In this document: positions 33,866 through 44,494 of the stretch, one piece after another
Layout of the letters: each line of letters begins with the position of its first letter
Position numbering within the stretch: the stretch's first letter is position 1
Position numbers and translations under genes: made by a program
DNA from: Symbiodinium natans
Taxonomy: Eukaryota > Sar > Dinophyceae > Suessiales > Symbiodiniaceae
Length of the DNA: 60,000 nucleotides
NCBI GenBank assembly: GCA_905221605.1
Contig: CAJNDS010002600.1
Span: 126,001 to 186,000, forward strand
Direction of reading: 5' to 3'
Notes under the pieces: generated by a model
The model's input: the letters and a program-made list of their open reading frames with translations, nothing else
The model's database searches: none
What the model was told of the DNA's origin: nothing

Positions 33866-34331
33866 GTCCTCCATGTGAGTGCAGGATCCGAGTTTCCGGT
33901 ACGCGAAGCTGGCGGCTCTCATGGGCCGTGCCCCATGGCCGGCCCCTACTCTGCGGGATGAACGTGTCTCGGAGAGCCCCAGCCTGGGCGGTCTTGAAGA
34001 CTGCCTGCTGGATGCACCACGTCGCGCCGCATTTGATGGCGCGCAGATGGTGCCACCACTGACATCGGTGCACAGTGAGCAGATGGAAAATGCCGCCAGC
34101 TGTCATCCATCGAGCCGTTACTTTCTTGTTGTTTCTTTTGCTGCGTCCAGTCCCTGACGTGATACATCTGGTGCCTTCTTGAAACCCGAGCGGTTGTCAG
34201 TGGAATATTTGAGATACCTGCTCGCATACTTTCTGATAGCTCGCTGCCACTCGGTAGCTACGGGTGTTTAACCCTTCCCCGGCAACCCTGTATCCCTAGA
34301 AGCTAAACTCCATACACCAAGCCCCTCGCAG

Positions 34332-35107
34332 GTGCACTACGTCAACGACGCTGATCGCGGTGTGGTGTGGGAGGAGGTGATCATCCTACTACCACCAGAG
34401 GTGCCGCTTCCAGCATGTCGTGGCAGGTGGTGATTGTGTAGGGGCTTCCTCCCCGAACCAAACTCCAGGCACCTGGGCTCCTCTTAAACGTCTTAACCCT
34501 GAACCTTCAAATTGTTCCGGGCAGGTGTCGATTGTGATGCTCTCAGCCCGGGGCCCCGGGGCAGTGACTTGAGCTTGTGGCGAGTGTTCTGATGCGACCA
34601 GCGATGTGGTGATGGAATGGTCTGCATCCTCAAATGAGCATCTCTTATAACCCTGGACTCCAAACCGCCCCCGAAACCCTAAAAATCCCTGAACTCAACA
34701 CCCCTAAGCCCTAAACCCTAAACCCTAAACCCCAAACCCTAAACCCTAAACCCTAAACAACCGCCCCCGAAACCCCTAAAATCCCTATAAACGCCAGGCC
34801 ACGGTCCCGAACTACCGGGACTTTGCTGGCTGGGTCGGCAGGACCAAGAGGAGTCCTGTGTGCCCCGGAGCCATGCCAAAGAGCTTCGCAGGGTTTAGGG
34901 TTTAGGGTTTAGGGTTTAGGGTTTAGGGTTTTGGGGTTTGGGGTTTGGGGTTAGGGGTTTAGGGTTCAAGGGTTTAGGAGTTGAGCTAAAAGGTGCAAGA
35001 CCATGTTGTGGGGGGTATGTTCGGGGTACCCCCTTTTTTGGGGCAAACTCCCAAATGTCCGGCTGCCAGGTACACTGTACATACAACTTATCGACCAACA
35101 CCGCTGC
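34332..35107 (+). CDS. SKI2-type DExH RNA helicase, second exon block
   Basis: Exons 34332-34400, 34525-34545, 34798-34850 and 35070-35107 (last end uncertain) continue the frame of the exon at 21264-21287. They give [20 protein letters not shown], completing the DEVH box, then VSIVMLS, then [18 protein letters not shown] (SAT motif III region), then a segment with TYRPTPL, as in SKI2 just after RecA domain 1. The VHYVND and GRTK wording favours SKI2 over MTR4. Phases agree across all introns; donors are GT, GC and GA. No later SKI2 exon was recognised with certainty downstream, so the gene is either truncated here or continues beyond further inserted genes. A CCCTAAA array (34705-34760) precedes the 34798 exon and a TTTAGGG array (34891-34930) follows it. 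Confidence 0.85.
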
Positions 35108-35658
35108 GCCCGGCTCTCAAAGGGTGCTCCTGGGTCGAAGGCATACCTTACACGTGCTTTGCCCAAGGACACTTTCTCAGCTTTCGTGGTCACGTCATTC
35201 CCCTGATGGATCATGAGGGGTCGAAGGCTCAGGTGCTCTGACTGAATCTTGAATCTAAGTCGAAGTCCTTGGCATGTTCGCACCGTTTTCTTCCTCACAA
35301 ATCTGCGAACGAGGAAAGCCTCGTTTGTCGTGCATCACACTGCGCCTGTACTAGTCTGAAAGGTCACTTTGAAGGTAGTCATCCTTGGATCCGTATGATT
35401 AGGGTTTAGGGTTTAGGGTTTAGGGTTTAGGGTGTCTTGTACACTTGACTAAGGCAAGCTTGCGTGGCTGCTAGACTTGACTGCTGCGCCGTGATGCAGC
35501 CTTATCGGCTGTAGCATCACGTATCAGACATGGTCCTAAGCAGACGTGAGCCAGAACGGACAAGTTTCTCCACCAAAGCACGTGTGCATCATTGTGCAGT
35601 CGCATCTCAGACCCAGTAAGTGGTTTTCTTGCTGCCAGTACCGAGAGCTACCGGCGCC

Positions 35659-38600
35659 ATGGCGATTGAGACCAAAGTCATCGATGGCAAGGCGATCTCT
35701 GCGCAGGCAGGGAGTTCTCCATGGGAGGGTTTTCAACAACATCATGGGGGCTCTGTGGGTACTGTACGATACACCCTCCGCCACAACAAACAAAACAAGG
35801 AAGAACAACAAACAAGAAAAAAAAACACAAAAGCAGAAAGGAAACCACAAGAGAGATAACCAAGGACCTTCATTAAGGCGACCTACCCAATGCCCGCCTT
35901 TTGCAGCTCCAACACTCCAGGTCCGCGAGGAGGTGAAGGACCTTAGCGCCTCTTGGTCCCGGAGTTTCGAAAAAGCAAGATGGACAGGGTTTAGGGCGTA
36001 GAATCTGAGTCTTAGAGCTGAGGGTTGAGGGTTGAGGGTGAGCTCAAATCTAAGTGGCAGTTGGTTGGGTGTTTCCTGTCGATTCTAGCAGGGGGGGGGC
36101 GGGGATTGTATGCATGGAGTGCATGCAGGTTTGCAACCCTTAGTTGCGCCTGCCTCACGCTTGAGATCACCGGAAAAAGGGAGAGACCCCGATCAGGAAC
36201 CCCTATATATTGCTACTCCGAGATGTTTTGAGAGGCGGAGGGGAGCGGGAAGAAGGGGAGCAGCGTGACCCCCAGGCCCAGCTCAAGGCCGAGCATGGTG
36301 TGGTTCCCGGCCTCGCCGTCATCCTGGTGGGCGCGCGCAAGGACTCGCAGTCCTACGCCCCGCGGCCGAAGTCTCATGGGCATTCTGTTTTTTTTTTTTT
36401 TTTTTTTTTTTTCCGCGCCCCCGCGATGGCTCAAAGGTGCGCAACAAGAAGAAGGCCGCTGAGGAGGCTTTGGGAGTCCGTGGGTTTGCTTTGCTGGAAG
36501 AAGAAGAGGCAGGGGGACTGTTTGCTGCTTGCTTCTGTTGAGGTGGGCTTCCACACCGTGGACCTGACCCTTGACGAGACGGTCACTCAAGAGGAGAAAG
36601 CCTTTGGAGTTACTAGTAGCTACTAGTATGGCGGAGTTACGATCTTGAGTCTTGAGCGACAGAAGAGACGTTGCCGAATCTCAGCAGTTCTGTCATCAGC
36701 AGGTGATGCCCTGTCCGTGCACTGGTCAGGATCTTTTGCGGGAGGTCGAGAAGTTGAATGCAGATCCCAAGGCAGCGCCAAGATGAACCTTACCCTGGCC
36801 GTGAGTAGGATGAGAGGCTCTGTATGTTCAAGGTTGAGGGTTCAGGGTTGAGGGTTTAGGGTTTAGGGTTTAGGGTTTAGGGACCACACTCTTGTGATTC
36901 GAGGTGCATGCCATCCTGGTGCAGCTCCCGTTGCCTGAGCACATCGACGAGGCGCTGGTGCTCAGCAAGATCCGCGTGGACAAGGCAGGGTCAGGATCGT
37001 TCAGGGTTTAGGGTTTAGGGTTTAGGGTTTAGGGTTTAGGGTTTAGGGTTTAGGGTTTAGGGGTTCAGGTGCTTAAGATCTGGTGAGGACTGTGGAGGTG
37101 CGTGCATCACCTGACCAGGATGCTGATGGCTTTGCGGCTGAGAATGCTGCCTGAGCTGCACAGCCACAGCTGCTGCCTGACCTCCCCAACACACTATTAC
37201 CCTAAACCCTAAACCCTAAACCCTAAACCCTAAACCCTCAACCCTAAACCCTAAACCCTAAACCCTTCATTACTACGACCCAGGTTGGGAACCTTTGCCT
37301 TCGTGGAGGTCTGCCACCTTTGGCGGCTGCTCGGCAGGGTAATCATGCTCGGCTTAGGAGAGAGCCCCCCAGCCAAGCAGCTCGAAGGCCTCGCGTCCGG
37401 TGAATGTTAGGGTTTAGGGTTTAGGGTTTAGGGTTTAGGGTTTAGGGATGTTTAGGGTTTAGGGTTAATTTCTCGTTGCCCCTTTGTGGGGCTGAGGTGC
37501 CCTGCACCCCTGCGGGCTGCATCGAGCTCCTCCAGAGAAGCAACGTCCAAGTGGCGGGGAAGCTGGCGGTAGTTCTCGGCAGGCGCTGCAAAGCAGCATC
37601 CGGTGTTTAGAGCCAGCAAGCTTCGTGTTCGATGCCAAAATCTCCTACTTGGAGGTTCATGGTACTTCTCAACCCGTTATAGCTGTACTTTTCGCTGTTC
37701 TTAGAACCATATTAGGGCACTCCAGGGGCTTAGAAGTGGGTTACGAATACAGTTGTAATTGGTTAAGATGTACCATGAACCTCAAAGTAGCTGCCTAGCT
37801 GCGAGCTGAAGTGTCGATGAGATGAGCAGGTCCAACATTGTGGGCATGCCGGTCGCGCATATTCTTCAGTCCATGGACGCAACGGTGACGGTGTGTCACT
37901 CGCGGACCCCTGATATGCAGTTCCACTTGAAGCACGCGGACATCGCCTCTCGACGGGGAGTGTGACTTGTGTTGGACATAATACAAATACTGGATTATTT
38001 AGTCGTTGCGTACTATACATAATATTCATAGTATTGATTATTTTCATTAAATTCCGACATGTTTAAGGTCATCAAGAATTTGTAAATATATGGCCAATAC
38101 GACCTCCAAGGTTGTTGCGGCCATTGGCAAGGCGGAGTTCGTTCGTCATGCCCTGAGTTGAAGGGTATCTGGGAATGTTAAGGGTGACAGAGCTCTGTGG
38201 CAAAAGGGCTTGTAGGGGGTTTGTAATAGGGCTTATAGGGGTTATTTATGTAGGGTTTTTGTAATCGGGGTTATAGGGCTCTCTGTCTCTGACATGCACA
38301 GGGTCGTTTTGGGAATTCCAGCTAGAGAGGTCCAGCTGAAGCTAGAGATCGGCCCAGGTGGCGAGTGGCTGAAGCCCGGTTGCGTTGTGATCGACGTCGG
38401 CATCAACGCAGCACCTCGTCGACTAGCTGTTCCTGGTGCTTCCTTCACAACAGTCGTTGTACTCAGCACATCCAGCCAGCTGAGATTGATGACGAAACGA
38501 AGAAGCTTGGGTATCGATTGGTCGTGGCCTTGGAGAGCGTAACGGGGAGCAATGCATAGCCCCCTTGCAATGGACGGCCATGCCACTCACTGCGGGCCAC

Positions 38601-39701
38601 TTGTGCCTGCAGACCTTCAAATGCGAAACCCCGACCATGGCCCCAAATCCTAAACTGAGTCTTAAACCCCTAAGCATGACTCGGGCACTGGACACCCTCA
38701 ACCCAACCCGCCCCGGACGCTACTTCCCCCCCCCCCCCCACCCCCAAAAGAAGACGAAACATGCACGGTTCCCACACACTGGAAAACAAGCTCGCAGCCC
38801 CCAACGTTTCACTTGAAGCCGACGGCGAGGTGGGAGATGTGAACTACCAGGAGGCCCAAGGAGCGCCTCGGTCAGAATGGACGCCGTGCCTTTTCGCCCT
38901 ATAGGGTTGGGCTGATCCCCCTTCCCCCTATTGCAATCCCCATTTGAGGACTCTTAGTATAAGGGGGAACATCCCAACCGTTTGGGGTCCATAGACCCAA
39001 AACCCTCTTGAACCTTCAGCCCTAAAAACCTTGAGCCTTAAACCCTTAGCCCCTTAAACCCTTAGCCCTCAACCCCGAAGGCTCTGGGTTGCTTGGGATG
39101 TGGGGGCTTCGTTATGCTGCCAACGCGCTAAGCCCCAAACTCCCCAAACCCTAAACGACACTCCCCAAAATCCCTAAGCCCGAAACCAACGGGGGGGTTT
39201 CAGGTTGCATCCCAGATCACTCCGGTGCCCGGTGGCGTCGGCCCGATGACAATCGCAGGGCGCTCAGGATAGTTTGGGCATCATGGAGGGTTGCTCTCTA
39301 TTCATCAAAATCTACTTTGGGGGGAGCTAATTTACAACCTTTGGACGGCCCTGGTTGTATCCTGCCTCGTCCGAAGTGCCCGACAGGAGAAGGACATTTG
39401 AGCGCCCGTGTGGGGTGTACGAAAACAAGAGACCCCCGAATTAGTTTAGGGTTTAGGGATTAGTTTTTGGGAGATTTCTTCATATAGTTTTTGAATTAGT
39501 ATAGGGTTCCCTTAATATGGGTACCCCCGGAGTTCGGAAGTCCCTGTCCGTGGGCTTGTGGCTAGCAAGGCCATGTTGATGAAGAACACCCTGAACTTGG
39601 CGCGGCACAGCCTCGACCTCCCGCGCATTCCCTTGCGACGCCCTTCGGTGTCGAAGAGTCCTGAGGCCACGGCAGAGCCGGCCGGCGGATACAAATCTTG
39701 A
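35659..39701 (+). CDS. folD: Bifunctional methylenetetrahydrofolate dehydrogenase/cyclohydrolase (FolD type), 17 exons
   Basis: Exons: 35659-35706, 35921-35947, 36276-36356, 36437-36466, 36543-36593, 36730-36774, 36904-36984, 37119-37145, 37284-37322, 37497-37582, 37830-37944, 38111-38144, 38358-38410, 38485-38520, 38830-38862, 39204-39254, 39570-39701. They join to 322 residues with all phases consistent; most introns are phase 0. The protein converts 5,10-methylene-THF to 10-formyl-THF with NAD(P). Diagnostic parts: IDGKAISAQ at the N-terminus, SYVRNKKKA with catalytic Lys56, ILVQLPLPEHIDEA, the Rossmann segment VVLGRSNIVGMPVA, KPGCVVIDVGIN, and ITPVPGGVGPMT near the end. Normal FolD proteins have about 280-300 residues; here a Pro/Ser-rich tail of about 35 residues is added. 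Of 16 donors 13 are GC, 2 GT and 1 GA; 15 acceptors are AG|G. A CAG 20 bases upstream of the start could be a spliced-leader acceptor. No formyl-THF synthetase domain follows. Confidence 0.93.
36840..37470. repeat. Telomere-like arrays in four consecutive FolD introns
   Basis: TTTAGGG arrays at 36850-36882 (intron 6), 37003-37065 (intron 7) and 37408-37465 (intron 9), and a CCCTAAA array at 37198-37265 (intron 8). Each lies wholly between exons of 27-86 bp. Confidence 0.95.
37645..37790. repeat. 146-bp inverted-repeat element in FolD intron 10
   Basis: Terminal 21-mers match at 20 of 21 positions (left 37645-37665 begins CTACTTGGAGGTTCATGG; right is 37770-37790). Interior words GTTATAGCTGTACTT and ACCATATTAGGGCACT recur near 24661-24770 and 26425-26500, so it is a dispersed family. 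No coding capacity. Confidence 0.8.
38925..38985. repeat. Family B terminus in FolD intron 15
   Basis: CTTAGTATAAGGGGGAACAT followed by CCCAA matches the termini of the elements at 17290-17385 and 44795-44905. Only one clear terminus is seen. Confidence 0.6.
39480..39540. repeat. Family A fragment in FolD intron 16
   Basis: Contains AGTATAGGGTTCCC and ATATGGGTACCCCCGGAG, resembling the ends of family A. It reaches to about 30 bp before the last FolD exon. A copy of similar quality is at 35010-35060 in a helicase intron. Confidence 0.4.
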
Positions 39702-40221
39702 TATCGTTTTCTTGCGGGCCCCTCCTCCCTCCCCCTTCCCCACCCCCGCAAGAAGAGCATAAGATGCAGTGCAACCACAGCACCTTCTTATCTAGAAGCA
39801 CGTGAGGCAATCGATTCTGCATCATGTGTGGGCTATCCTGGCTTTGAGCAGTGGAGTGTCCAGCATTACGATAGTCATCATGCTGCCAGTCGTGTGTCGG
39901 CCATTGGCCATGATGCTTGCCGGAAACCACAGGCACAACCCAAAGCTTATCCCGATTTAACAACTAGTAAAGGCATTTGAAGAGAACGGCCCAACACTAA
40001 TTACTTTAGAAATGCGCCCATGCGCTTTAAATGGTCTCACCATAAGCCGCAGGAACGCGCAAGAGACGATGGCTCCGAAAAGAAGATAGCACTCCCACCG
40101 TGACTGCGGGTCGCTATTGCTTCGTACCACGCTCTCTTTTGATTCTGCCACGGCCCGCTCGCTTTGACTCAAATTTCGGGCACGCTGAAACCCCCAACCC
40201 AGCTCATGCCACGTTGCATCC

Positions 40222-43200
40222 ATGGAGCTGCCAAAGGGTGAGGACCTGGCCGTCGTGGTCTCCTGCCAGGCGAGCTCGAGCAGCGACTTGTCTGTCGCTT
40301 CCACGCCCCCGCCCTCCACACACCCTAAGCTGCAGCAGGGCGCCCATGTGGGGGGTATTCTGTTCATGGCCCTTATCTTCAATTCTCATGCAATACAGAG
40401 CCTGCTATTTACATACCCCAACAACAGGCACCAACATGTCGAGAACTGCTCATGTCGATTTGGGCATTTCCCAAAATAGGGGTACCCCGTTTTCCCCTAA
40501 CATAGAATCCCCTTAAAGGGACCCCCAAAAATAGTACCCCTGTTTTCCCACATTTTCCGCAGGGGCAGAACGTCTGGGATGCCGCCGTCGCCTCCCAGGC
40601 TCTGCGCACAAAAGTCCAGGCATCGGAGCAGCAGCATAGGCCACCTCCCCAGTGTGGACCCTGAACCCTAAACCCATCCTAAACCCTAAACCCTAAACCC
40701 CAAACCCCAAACCCTAAATCCTAAACCCTAAACCCTAAAACCCCAAACCCTAAACCCTAAATCCTAAACCCTAAACCCTAAAGCCCAAAACGGCGCGGCG
40801 CTCCCTGCCGTCGACAGGAGGTGACCAGCTCGGACTTGCCGCCGGCCTTGTTGCTCGAGGCGGGCTCTCTCGGAAGTTCCGAAAACTCTAAGGGAGGTGA
40901 CATGGCCCCTGGAGGGTTTAGTTCAGGGTGCAGGGTTTAGGGTTCAGAGGGTTTAGAGTTTAGGCTTTGGGGTTTAGGGGCTTAGGGGCTTAGGGTTTGG
41001 GGTTCGGGGTTTGGGGTTTAGGGTTCAGGGTTTAGGGTGTCTCAATGAAGGTTGGACCTTGGGTTTCCTGCCTCCAGCCTTCTTATCCTGTACAAACCCT
41101 ACATAAACCCTGAACCCTAAACCGAGTTTTGTGGAGCTTTATGACAATCTGGGTCTTAGGAATTGAGAGTTGCGGGGGGGGGGGGGGGGGGGGGGGGTCC
41201 TGGGTTTGGGTTTGCGGCTTTAGGCATTTAGGCTTTGGCGCCTTTGAAGCTGCGGTTTGTGTTGCTTTGCATCTCTTTGTTGAAGCCATGTCTTGGGCTG
41301 GGCCGCAAAGCCCCGCAGGCCTAAGCTGAAGATGCAGCAGGAGGAGTGGATTTCAGGTTCGGTGTGAAAGGGTTCCACTTGCCAAAAACCGCAAACCTTC
41401 AACCCTGACAGTACCTCCAGACTCCAATGCTGATATGGTAGCTGGGTAGGGTCCCCTTTATACCCACAAATTTGGCAAAATCCCTCTTTGAGGAAACGCA
41501 CGCAAAACCGGAAACGTGCAGCGAGAGATTTCCTGAGACCAGGCTGGCAAGAACGGCGATACTGTGTCCGTGGTGTCCCTGACGCAGAAGAACAAGGCTT
41601 CAAGAGTTTTCGCAAAGTCAGAAGCAAGAGGAATGCCCCTTCGACAAGACGGGTTCTAAGAATTCGTATCATCTTCATACCCCCGATATCATCAATCCAC
41701 CCTTCACAATGGCACTCCAAGAAAGTGACTCCCCAAGACGCTCCCTGCAGTCAGACCGCGGGGTCGGTTTCCTGGTGTGCCTCAAGATGCCCCCCCTAAA
41801 GCCTAAACCCTATAAACCCTAAAGCCGAAGCCCTAAACCCTAAGCCCTAAACCTTCTTCTGGCTGGCTCTTAGGACTTTAACCTTTGGGTTTTTGGTAGA
41901 AACTACAACGAGGAGCCTAGAAGTTAAACTTTTAGGAGGGGTTCAGAAGTCAGCCAAATCTCTTGGGGTCAACCTTAAGCCCTCAAACCACTGTTGAAAC
42001 TCTGCAAAGTGCAGTCATCCTCTTGGGGTTTTGAGGGCTAACAAAAGCAGCTCTGAAGGGGCAGTTGCGAGCAGCACATTGTTGTTGCACCATCGCCGTC
42101 GCAGCTGTCGCGCCTGAAGATAAACGAGATCACGCGTGTTCGGCCCTTCGCCCCTCTGGCAAAATCGCTGTGCTTTTTGGGATCCTAGCTGCCCCCAAAA
42201 CCCTACACAAAAAGCTTTAAGCTTCCTAAGCCCCAGACCCTACTTCATCCCACGGCTTGGGTTTCGAGCTTCGGGATCTCAGGGTTTAGGTTCCAGGGCT
42301 TAAAGGGGTTTCAGTGTCTAGGGCTTAGGGCTTAGGGCTTAGGGCTTAGGGCTTAGGGCTTAGGGCTTAGGGCTTAGGGCTTAGGGGTTTTCGGGTTTAC
42401 GGTGCAGGTGCTCTGCACCGTGAAGGGCATCCCAGCGGCCGTGGCGGCCTTAACCTCCGGCGGGGCAGCTGCCGCATCCACGCAGGCACAAGGGCACCGG
42501 GTGCCCGAAGTCCGTGGGATGATAGGGTTTAGAGTTTAGGATTTAGGGTTTGGGGTTTGGGGTTTAGGGTTTAGGGTTTAGGGCGCAGGGATGCTGAGGC
42601 TCTTGGGGCTCAAGGTTTGCAGGGTTCAAAGTTCAGGGTTGAGGGATTTAAGCTTAGGGTGTACGATGTACTGCCGAAATCGTGCCGCCAACATGACCAA
42701 CGTGGCGGGTCTTGCTTTGTACTTGAAAGGCCGGTTCTGCGAAGCTTCCCTCCGGCGAAGTTGCCCTCGTGGTTGGCTGCAAGGGCAACGTCTGGGAGGC
42801 ACTTGCTCCCCCTAAACCCTAAACCCCAAACCCTAAACCCAAAACCCTAAACCCTTGCAAACCCTAAACACTACACCCGAAACCGCGTAAGCGTGCCGTG
42901 TGATCACCTTGGTGGCACCGAGGCAGCAGTGTCTGCAGGCCGCCTCCGTGAGAAGATGAAGGACTGGCTGTCAGCTCGGATGAGTCTGCTCAAGGGAAGC
43001 TGCTTGAAGGATGAGGTTAATTGATACTCGGGAACCTGCAGGCCCTGTCCGGGATGGATGCCCTGCCACCAGTGGTGATGGAAAACGCACCGGCGGATGG
43101 CGTGTCCGTGATAGCCCTCGGCAAGGCCCCGGTGCAGTGTTTGGTCCCTGCCTCCGATGTCCCAAGGGTGCATTCCCACATCCCGAGTTCCTGACATCCT

Positions 43201-43353
43201 AAAAAGGGCCCCTAGGAGGCCCTATAAGGCCCTGTAAGGCCCAAAAAAGGAGCGCAAAGTGAACGGGCCTTGCCGCGGCAGGACATCAAGCACTCCAAGG
43301 TGGTTTGCAAGGCCGCGGCCGTCAGTGAGGCGTTGGCAGCCTTCGGAGGCTAG
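40222..43353 (+). CDS. Protein of unknown function with a duplicated domain, 9 exons
   Basis: Exons: 40222-40269, 40563-40619, 40818-40859, 41552-41596, 42408-42485, 42730-42798, 42923-42973, 43042-43125, 43282-43353; they join in phase 0 to 181 residues ending at TAG. I do not recognise the family. Two tandem halves are evident: LPKGEDLAVVVSCQ with GQNVWDAAVASQALRTKVQ, DLPPALLLE, TVSVVSL and VLCTVKGIPAAVAAL in the first; LPSGEVALVVGCKGNVWE with AAVSAGRLREKMK, ALPPVVMEN, GVSVIAL and VVCKAAAVSEALAA in the second. Intron positions are largely parallel between halves, so the duplication included introns. Seven donors are clear GC sites. No signal peptide or membrane segment is obvious. It starts about 0.5 kb after FolD on the same strand. 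Confidence 0.72.
40461..40555. repeat. Family A element ending at a splice acceptor
   Basis: CCCAAAATAGGGGTACCCC on the left faces AGTACCCCTGTTTTCCCA on the right. The right end lies 7-10 bp before the AG of exon 40563-40619, so the element appears to provide the pyrimidine-rich 3' end of this intron. Confidence 0.7.
40660..42600. repeat. Telomere-like arrays in introns of the unknown gene
   Basis: CCCTAAA at 40664-40785, TTTAGGG variants at 40913-41040, a G-run at 41174-41197, (TTAGGGC)n at 42319-42383 immediately before exon 42408, and TTTAGGG at 42525-42580. The long intron 41597-42407 has nothing else that I recognise. Confidence 0.85.
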
Positions 43354-44494
43354 ACTGCTTTTGGTGGCAGCTCCTTTTGAGCCGTTCCCGTTTCAACTTT
43401 GAAGAGATCGTCTTTTGTGGGGGCCGTTTCAAAACTTAGAGCCCTTAAGCCCCCGAACCCCAAACACCCGCGCCGAGAACATTTGAAAAGCGGCACGGCG
43501 AACGCAGTGTCGCGCCTTCCCGAAAGTCCAAGACAAGCTTGTGCCACAGAAGTTGCCACAGCTTCGCAACTTTTAAGTTTTCAACGAGCCGTTGGCCCCC
43601 GGCCGATGCAGTGCTGCGTTGGAGACAGTGGAGCCATACCCCGCAACAATCCGAAAATGCTGTCGGAAGCCGCCTTGTGTGGGGCTGCCTATTGTCTTTC
43701 TCGCCCTTCGCCCATCTTCGCCCCCTCCCCCCCCCCCGCCCCCCACCCATCCCCAAGCTGTCGTTGCGGTGCTTCAAGGTTCCATTCCGAAGCGTTCCAG
43801 CGCACGCGAGACCTGCAAAACGAGAAGGCCACATTGTGTTATGGGCTGGCATGTGGAAGTGCTCTGTGCGAACCCCGTAAATGGAAGTTCCCCTAAGCCC
43901 AATAGAAACCTAGAATCTAGACCCTAAACCCTAATCAAACCCTAGACCCGGTATGTATGTCTGTCTGTATGTATGTCTGTATGTCTGTATGTATGTATGT
44001 ATGTACGTATGTATGTATGTACATATGTATGTATGTAACCCTAAACCCTAAACCACTAAGAATCACTCCAAGACATCCCAACAGCCGACCTGAGAGGCCA
44101 AAGCAGCTCCTCGGCCCAACCGCCGGGTCTCGGCAGTGGCCCTAGAGAGCACTGGCTCTGTCTTGCTTTTTGGGAGCAGCGTGACTCATGTGACCGCTCG
44201 GTTATCACTCTTGATGTTGGGAGGCAGCTCTCGAGCACGATTTAGGTGTGAGTCACTTAGACTCTTTCAGCAAGCGACAGAGAGACAGGTAACTTTCGAG
44301 ACCCGGCCGTTTGGGATGACACCCTTGAAAGGCGAAGGCATCTGCCCCCGAAGCCGGACGAGAGAAAGAGAGAGAGAGAGAGAGAGGCAGAGAGAGGGGA
44401 GGGACGGAGGGAGGGAGGGAGGGAGGGAGGGAGAGAGGGAGAGTGGGAGAGAGGCAGAGAGGGAAAGAGCGGGAGACCCTCTGCGTCTCGGCAG
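43354..44494. other. Intergenic or 5' region of the PDZ gene
   Basis: No certain exon. Contains a pyrimidine-rich segment near 43725-43755, a (TATG/TCTG)n block at 43952-44036 and a (GA)n/(GGGA)n purine block at 44362-44465. The first exon of the PDZ gene probably lies here but I cannot identify it. Confidence 0.5.

Noticed and set aside
35920-36360. FolD exons as part of the preceding helicase
   Set aside because: The segments join exactly into the FolD N-terminus with an ATG at 35659, not into any helicase motif.
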